A DNA stretch of 39,324 nt from Planctomycetales bacterium (GTDB lineage Bacteria > Planctomycetota > Planctomycetia > Pirellulales > Pirellulaceae): the NCBI GenBank assembly GCA_020427005.1, contig JAGQOY010000043.1, positions 1 through 39,324 of the forward strand, read 5' to 3'. How positions within the stretch are numbered: position 1 is the first letter of the stretch; each line of letters starts with the position of its first letter. Shown here one piece after another: positions 34,309-39,324 of the stretch. Both the position numbers and the translations under genes were made by a program. Below the pieces are notes generated by a model, which made no database searches, was not told the DNA's origin, and saw nothing but the letters and a program-made list of their open reading frames with translations.

Positions 34309-35571
34309 CTATGGGATAATTTCCAACCTTAAGAGGTCAGCTTCGGTCTCTCTTTGGCGAATTAGCTTTGCCTGACCGTCTTCAATAAGGATTTCTGGAC
34401 AACGGAATTTGCTGTTGTAATTACTGCTCATGGCAAATCCGTACGCACCGGACACTTCCAAAATGACCCAATCTCCAACGTCGGCCATTGGTAGCTTGCG
34501 CGAGGCAACGAAACCGCCTTCGCTTTGAGTGAAAATATCACCAGATTCACAGAGCGGACCACCGATGACGACATCAACCTGATCTTTAGAACCGTGGCTA
34601 CGAGGGCAGATCGAAATTGGATGATGGGCTCCATAAAGGATAGGCCGTGCGAGGTCATTAAACCCTGCATTCACCAAGTAGAATAGGTTTTCTCCCATGC
34701 GTTTGACGGATCGGATTTCGCAAATCAAGTATCCTGCCTCGGCGACCAGGTAGCGTCCGGGTTCGATTTCTAGTTGCACGTCGTGGCCAAATTGATGCTG
34801 GAGTCGATTTCGAGTCGCATTCCAGAGTTCGAAGTATTGGTGCAAATCGACATATTGTTGGTTTGCTTGATAGGGGACCGGTAGTCCGCCTCCTGCGCTG
34901 ATCGTAGTAATCGTCCGCCCAACTTTTATACATGCATCTTCCATAGCACCGCAAACCTTCGACAAATGCTCGAGGTCCGTACCACTTCCAATGTGCATGT
35001 GCAAACCTGTAACGGTCAGACCGTGCCGATCTGCACGCAGTAGGCAGTCATCAATTTGACTGTGCCAAATCCCGTGCTTTGATTGTGGTCCACCGGTATT
35101 TGTTTTTTGGGAATGACCGTGACCAAAACCTGGGTTAATTCGCATCGCGATATTTCGACCAGGAGCCCGTTGCCCGAGTTGCTCAATCATGTCGGGGCTG
35201 CCCACGTTAACGGGAATGTTGTGCTTGACCACCAAGTCCAATGCATCTTCGTCAAAAACATCGGCGGTATAAACGATGCCAACGGGCTGGCTGTTGGGGC
35301 TGAATCCAGCTCTCAAAGCACGGTGTATTTCACCGGCACTAACCGCATCGACCACGGCCCCAAGTTTCCGTAGGCGGTCTAGAATGGCGATGTTCGAAAG
35401 TGCCTTTTGGGCGTAACGGACGACGTCAAAAGAGGCTAGATCCGCGACTCGTTGCTTGATCGACTCCAAGTCATACACGTAACATGGGGTGCCAAACTGA
35501 GTGACAAGGTCTGCAATAGGAAGGTCGGCTATTGTGGTTCGAGTTGTTGCGAACTGGCGTGTTGCAAGCAT
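34309..35571 (-). CDS. lysA: Diaminopimelate decarboxylase
   Basis: LysA decarboxylates meso-diaminopimelate to lysine, the last step of the pathway, using PLP. The protein has 420 residues from ATG 35571; a TTG at 35580 is an alternative. PLP-binding Lys56 lies in RYAQKALSN, where most homologues read YAxKAN. Other family motifs are HIGSGTD, SAGGGLPVPY, EIEPGRYLVAEAG, GGPLCESGD (active-site Cys and Glu) and AYGFAMSSNYN near the C-terminus. It fits LysA better than ornithine or carboxynorspermidine decarboxylase because of the CESGD and AYG..M.S.YN motifs. It stands alone without dap genes, and is divergent from the DUF1501 gene. Confidence 0.93.
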   Translation of the reverse strand: MLATRQFATTRTTIADLPIADLVTQFGTPCYVYDLESIKQRVADLASFDVVRYAQKALSNIAILDRLRKLGAVVDAVSAGEIHRALRAGFSPNSQPVGIVYTADVFDEDALDLVVKHNIPVNVGSPDMIEQLGQRAPGRNIAMRINPGFGHGHSQKTNTGGPQSKHGIWHSQIDDCLLRADRHGLTVTGLHMHIGSGTDLEHLSKVCGAMEDACIKVGRTITTISAGGGLPVPYQANQQYVDLHQYFELWNATRNRLQHQFGHDVQLEIEPGRYLVAEAGYLICEIRSVKRMGENLFYLVNAGFNDLARPILYGAHHPISICPRSHGSKDQVDVVIGGPLCESGDIFTQSEGGFVASRKLPMADVGDWVILEVSGAYGFAMSSNYNSKFRCPEILIEDGQAKLIRQRETEADLLRLEIIP

Positions 35572-36100
35572 AGAAATCAAGGCTCGTTTTGCGTGTTTTT
35601 CTGATTGAGAGCTTCAAGTTGGCTTCAGTTTTTTGCGTGGCAGAATTTTCCAAAATGGGGCCCACCCGTTTCAAGGCACGATCCCGCTAGAAATCTCTGT
35701 AGTCCCAGATTGTCTCTGGTTTTTACTTCAACGGAAAGCTTAGCCTGACGCTGCTTCTTCGCAAGCTGTGAAAGCTGAATTGCAGCAATGGATAGAATTT
35801 TTGACAAAGTCCACTGGACTTAGGTTCATCGAGAAAGTTCCTTTGCCGAGTAGCCAATTCACTTATTTAGTCTCCTACGGCACTCGAATCCAGCGATAAA
35901 GCTCCAATCTGCTAAGTGACTGGCTTATAATCGAGCCGAAGAACAAAATCGCAATCGCCGGCTGAATGTGACCTGTTAAGTGCTTTGGAGTTGCGATACT
36001 GTTGTCTTTCATTTGTTGATTTGCGAGCAGGCTGTTTTGCACAATCTGCGTTGATACGTGTATCTGCGTTGATACTGTGAAATTCTGGGAGAATGGTTGA
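35572..36100. promoter_or_regulatory. Divergent lysA / DUF1501 intergenic region with a direct repeat
   Basis: This 529-base region should contain both promoters. The 14-base sequence ATCTGCGTTGATAC occurs twice, at 36044-36057 and 36062-36075, with an 18-base period, ending 25 bases before the DUF1501 ATG. This could be a repressor site or part of the untranslated leader. A minus-strand frame at 35625-35807 starts with TTG, has no recognisable domain and is not called. No RNA gene is seen. Confidence 0.45.
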
Positions 36101-37477
36101 ATGTTAAACCTAGAAGGTGTGGCGACAGCCCGAACATGCAATGGAGTAAATCGACGGGATTTCGTCCAAGTGGGTGCGCTGGGAACCATTGGGCTGGGAT
36201 TGCCGCAATGGCTTCGAGCGGCAGAGCAAGGGCTGGTCGATCGGTCGAAAGACAACAAGTCATGCATTCTCATTTTTAATTTGGGGGCACCCAGTCAGCT
36301 AGATACATTTGACATGAAGCCCCATGCGCCAGCGGAAGTACGTGGTCCATTTCGTCCCATTTCAACATCAGCAGACGGTGTTCAGATTTCGGAGATATTA
36401 CCTAAGCACGCTGAGATCGCTGACAAGATTGCTTTTGTTAGGTCTTGTTTCCATCGTGGTGCTGCTGTCCACGATTCTGGATGGCAGATCATGCAGACTG
36501 GCCGGCTGTTTTCCGGTGGCATTGAGACGCCTCATGTGGGGTCAGCGGTTTGGTATCTCCGTGGCCCGCGTGGGGATCTTCCGCCACATGTTGTATTGCC
36601 CGAAACCATGGGGCGCGGTGGAGGAAACTCGCCTAACGGACAGGCTGGTGGATTTCTTGGAAAGGCCTATGACCCGTTCGCGCTTATGGCAGATCCATCT
36701 CAACCCAGTTTTCGAGTACCTGATCTGGTGCCTCCGGAATCATTACCTGTCGCTAGGGTGAATCGACGACGCAAAATGAGAGAGGCAGTTGAGGCTTCCG
36801 TGCGTGCGTTTGAAACTAGCGAGGCCACGAAATTGATGGACGAACACTTTGAAACAGCCTATCGCTTGATGACAAGCCCGCAGGCCCGAGATGCATTCGA
36901 CCTTTCGAAAGAAACTTCTGCGGTCAGAGAACGCTATGGGATGAATCGCTTTGGGCAATGCTGCCTGCTTGCGCGACGCCTTGTCGAGGCCGGCGTGCGG
37001 TTCGTTACTATCAATACGTTCCTGACAGTCTTCGATGAAATCACTTGGGATATTCACGGCAGCAAGCCGTTTACATCCATTGAGGGCATGCGCGATGTTG
37101 TAGCTCCCATGTACGATCAAGCATATTCGGCACTTATTACGGACTTGGATCAGCGCGGCATGCTACCCGATACATTGGTGGCCAATCTGGCCGAGTTTGG
37201 GCGTACGCCAAAAGTTAATCCGGCTGGTGGTCGCGACCACTGGCCTCAATGTTTTACCGTATACTTTGCCGGCGGCGGAGTCCGAGGTGGGCAAGTAGTT
37301 GGTGCCAGCGACCCGATCGGCGCCGTGCCGGATGATCGACCTGTAGAACCGGCCGAAATTATTTCGACGATTTTGTACGGCCTCGGTTTCAAATTGACTG
37401 AACACTTGCCGGGCCCGGCTGGCAGGCCATTTCCAATCGTAGATTCCGGATTCCGTGAGATATCGGAATTGTTTTAA
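36101..37477 (+). CDS. DUF1501 protein with twin-arginine signal
   Basis: This 458-residue member of the DUF1501 family is abundant in planctomycetes. A Tat-type signal NRRDFVQVGALGTIGLGLP starts at about residue 17, so export in folded form is expected. Family features follow: ILIFNLGAPSQLDTFDMKP, RSCFHRGAAVHDSG, LAEFGRTPKVN with GGRDHWP and AGGGVRGG, which correspond to the alkaline-phosphatase-like fold with possible metal ligands. The ATG has GGGAGA eight bases upstream. Most DUF1501 genes pair with DUF1549/DUF1553 cytochrome-type genes, but none is nearby. The next gene, an aldolase, starts about 80 bases on. Substrate unknown. Confidence 0.9.
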   Translation: MLNLEGVATARTCNGVNRRDFVQVGALGTIGLGLPQWLRAAEQGLVDRSKDNKSCILIFNLGAPSQLDTFDMKPHAPAEVRGPFRPISTSADGVQISEILPKHAEIADKIAFVRSCFHRGAAVHDSGWQIMQTGRLFSGGIETPHVGSAVWYLRGPRGDLPPHVVLPETMGRGGGNSPNGQAGGFLGKAYDPFALMADPSQPSFRVPDLVPPESLPVARVNRRRKMREAVEASVRAFETSEATKLMDEHFETAYRLMTSPQARDAFDLSKETSAVRERYGMNRFGQCCLLARRLVEAGVRFVTINTFLTVFDEITWDIHGSKPFTSIEGMRDVVAPMYDQAYSALITDLDQRGMLPDTLVANLAEFGRTPKVNPAGGRDHWPQCFTVYFAGGGVRGGQVVGASDPIGAVPDDRPVEPAEIISTILYGLGFKLTEHLPGPAGRPFPIVDSGFREISELF

Positions 37478-37555
37478 CACGACCAAACCTCTGCGTCCCC
37501 CGCGAGGTGGCGAACTTAATTGGCTCGCTCGGTTTCATCGTATAGAAAGTTTAGC

Positions 37556-38308
37556 ATGCAGTGGATTGATAAGCAGCGTCTAACCAAGGAACGACTTGTC
37601 GGCACATTCCTCAATCTCTGCTCGGCAACTGCCGTGGAGATCGTGGCCGACTTAGGGTTTGACTGGCTGTTGCTAGATTTTGAACACGGAAGTGGTTCAT
37701 TTTCAGATTTGCGGAGTCTGCTGCTTGCTAGTCGGGCTGGCTCGAGCGCACCCATCGTTAGGATACGCTCGGTGGACGCGGATATTGTGAAGTTTGTAAT
37801 GGACAGCGGTGCTGCGGGCATCATGTTCCCCTTTGTGAGTTCTGCTGAAGAAGCTATGCGGGCTGTGCAGTTCATGAAATATCCGCCCCGTGGAACTCGC
37901 GGTGTTGCCGGGATTATTCGCGCCACTGAGTATGGTCGTAATTGGAAAAACTATTTTGAATCTGCGAACGCATGCGGTTGTGTAGTCGTACAAATTGAAA
38001 CTGCGGAAGCGGTTGCCAACGCAGACAGTATTGCTGCAGTTGAGGGTGTGGATGTGTTGTTTGTGGGACCACTCGACTTGTCGGTCAGTTTGAATTGTCC
38101 AGGTGATTTTTCACAGCCCCATTTTGTGGATGCGATTCGCTCTGTGGTGGAAGCGTGCGAACGCCATGGTAAAGCTGCAGGGATTCTCTCCAGACCCGAG
38201 TTCGTGGAACAGCACAAACAATTAGGGTTTCGATTTCTGGCGTTGGGCTCGGATTCAGGAGCTGTGCAAAGTGGCATGCTCAATACGTTGAAAGCTCTGC
38301 GTAGTTAA
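37556..38308 (+). CDS. HpcH/HpaI-family aldolase
   Basis: This 250-residue class II pyruvate-type aldolase is related to HpaI (4-hydroxy-2-oxoheptanedioate aldolase), 2-dehydro-3-deoxyglucarate aldolase and YfaU. Family motifs are WLLLDFEHG (base/metal region), [47 protein letters not shown] (metal Glu) and [11 protein letters not shown] (metal Asp). Expected substrates are 2-keto-3-deoxy sugar acids or similar, and the specificity cannot be fixed. The ATG at 37556 gives the usual length; an upstream TTG at 37520 would add 12 residues. It is in line with the DUF1501 gene, but the gap is about 80 bases. Confidence 0.9.
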   Translation: MQWIDKQRLTKERLVGTFLNLCSATAVEIVADLGFDWLLLDFEHGSGSFSDLRSLLLASRAGSSAPIVRIRSVDADIVKFVMDSGAAGIMFPFVSSAEEAMRAVQFMKYPPRGTRGVAGIIRATEYGRNWKNYFESANACGCVVVQIETAEAVANADSIAAVEGVDVLFVGPLDLSVSLNCPGDFSQPHFVDAIRSVVEACERHGKAAGILSRPEFVEQHKQLGFRFLALGSDSGAVQSGMLNTLKALRS

Positions 38309-38361
38309 CAACTTGGGCTCCCTGCCGAACACAACATGTAAGCGGTAGTTCTCTGTGTAGG

Positions 38362-39324
38362 ATGCGGAAGGCAACATTGAAGAAAATATTAGTAACGGGC
38401 GCAGCAGGGTTCATCGGCTACCATGTTGCTAGGAGTCTGCTAAAGCAAGGAGTGCACGTAATCGGAATCGACAATCTGAATCCGTACTATGATGTACAAC
38501 TCAAACATGCTCGAGTGGCTCAGCTAACATCATTGGATCTGGCGTTCGAGTTTATCCAAGTCGATATTTCCAATTCTCAGAGGTTGCGAGAGCTCTTTGG
38601 TCAACACGCCTTTGAAAGTGTCATTCACCTAGCTGCTCAAGCTGGTGTGCGTTACTCGTTAACGCACCCACACGCCTATGTTGAGAGCAATCTGGTAGGT
38701 TTTGTAAATATCCTAGAGAGCTGTCGACATGCAGATGTCAAACACTTGCTGTACGCCAGCAGTAGTAGTGTCTACGGATCCAATAAGCTGCAACCATTCT
38801 CCGTACACCACAATGTGGATCATCCACTCAGCTTGTATGCCGCCTCCAAGAAGGCCAACGAGCTTTTAGCCCACACCTATAGTCACCTTTTTGGATTGCC
38901 GACTACTGGACTGAGATTCTTTACTGTCTATGGTCCGTGGGGCAGGCCCGATATGGCGGCCTATATATTCACCAAGGCCATTTTTGAGAATCGACCCATC
39001 GATGTATTCAACCATGGGAAGATGCGGCGCGATTTTACATACATCGATGATATTGTTGAGGCCGTAGTGCGTTTGGCAGATGTAATACCCATTGCGGACC
39101 CAAATTTTGACCCCTTATCGCCTGACCCAGGTTCAAGTAATTGCGCGTATCGGGTCTACAATATTGGTAATAATCATCCCATTGAACTCGACCGATTTAT
39201 TGTAGCGATTGAAAGTGCGACAGGTAAGTCTGCGGTCAAGAATCTCTTACCCCTGCAACCAGGTGATGTGGTTGAAACATATGCTGATGTTTCCGATCTC
39301 GAACGAACCATCGGCTTTCGTCCG
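38362..39324 (+). CDS. UDP-glucuronate 4-epimerase (NAD-dependent), 3' end cut off
   Basis: This frame has no stop before the window end, so 321 residues are visible of a protein usually about 335-350 long. It is an extended short-chain dehydrogenase: nucleotide motif TGAAGFIG (12-19), catalytic Ser near 134-136 in YASSSSVYG, and Tyr159-Lys163 in YAASKKANE. The strings [15 protein letters not shown] and DFTYIDDI are typical of UDP-glucuronate 4-epimerases, which make UDP-galacturonate for surface polysaccharides. The ATG at 38362 precedes the Rossmann motif by the normal spacing. It is on the same strand as the aldolase, 53 bases downstream of it, and may open a polysaccharide gene cluster beyond the window. 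Confidence 0.9.
   Translation, partial: MRKATLKKILVTGAAGFIGYHVARSLLKQGVHVIGIDNLNPYYDVQLKHARVAQLTSLDLAFEFIQVDISNSQRLRELFGQHAFESVIHLAAQAGVRYSLTHPHAYVESNLVGFVNILESCRHADVKHLLYASSSSVYGSNKLQPFSVHHNVDHPLSLYAASKKANELLAHTYSHLFGLPTTGLRFFTVYGPWGRPDMAAYIFTKAIFENRPIDVFNHGKMRRDFTYIDDIVEAVVRLADVIPIADPNFDPLSPDPGSSNCAYRVYNIGNNHPIELDRFIVAIESATGKSAVKNLLPLQPGDVVETYADVSDLERTIGFRP

Noticed and set aside
35625..35807. Possible 60-codon minus-strand gene upstream of lysA
   Set aside because: It starts with TTG, is preceded by a stop five codons earlier, has no clear ribosome binding site and no recognisable family. The helical N-terminus alone is not enough.

Overview
The window looks like a chromosomal segment of a planctomycete, most likely of the Pirellulaceae type. 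The evidence is the gene families present: two DUF1559 pilin-like proteins with a type IV pilin N-terminus, a Tat-exported DUF1501 protein, a MoxR/DUF58/BatA/vWA operon with very large membrane vWA proteins, a PQQ-type beta-propeller export protein, an LptD/OstA-like outer-membrane protein of about 1,100 residues and a Ser/Thr kinase fusion. There are no rRNA or tRNA genes, no CRISPR array and no transposase gene in view.

Layout. 1-1534: copy 1 of a palindromic repeat (family A), then a polytopic membrane protein on the minus strand. 2050-9222, mostly plus strand: beta-propeller protein, secreted esterase and a conserved unknown as one operon; methionine aminopeptidase; queE on the minus strand opposite queF (queuosine pathway); a sugar-phosphate isomerase/epimerase overlapping a methyltransferase. 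9267-16015: a three-gene signalling module bracketed by copies of a second repeat (family B). It holds a protein kinase fused to a tubulin/FtsZ-like GTPase domain, a winged-helix AAA ATPase upstream in the same operon, and a divergent FHA-EAL protein. 16135-24318, minus strand: a secreted DUF4380-like protein, then the MoxR-DUF58-BatA/vWA-vWA operon. 24385-30643: repeat A copy 2, dnaB, a free-standing E2-type acyltransferase domain and an LptD-like protein. 30827-33994: a tandem duplication of a two-gene unit, each with a DUF1559 protein, a small Gly-rich lipoprotein not visible as a long ORF, and its own rho-independent terminator. 34309-39324: lysA (minus), a DUF1501 Tat protein, an HpcH/HpaI aldolase and a UDP-glucuronate 4-epimerase cut by the window end.

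The most unusual locus is the kinase-tubulin / wHTH-AAA / FHA-EAL module. The kinase has all catalytic residues and is fused to a domain with the GGTGGG tubulin signature. The FHA domain in the neighbouring protein could read phosphothreonine made by that kinase and pass the signal to an EAL (c-di-GMP phosphodiesterase) domain that keeps its expected catalytic residues. The AAA protein could load or remodel the tubulin-like polymer. This wiring is inference from domain content and adjacency. The locus is bracketed by same-orientation repeats, and the kinase gene takes its last codons and stop codon from one of them.
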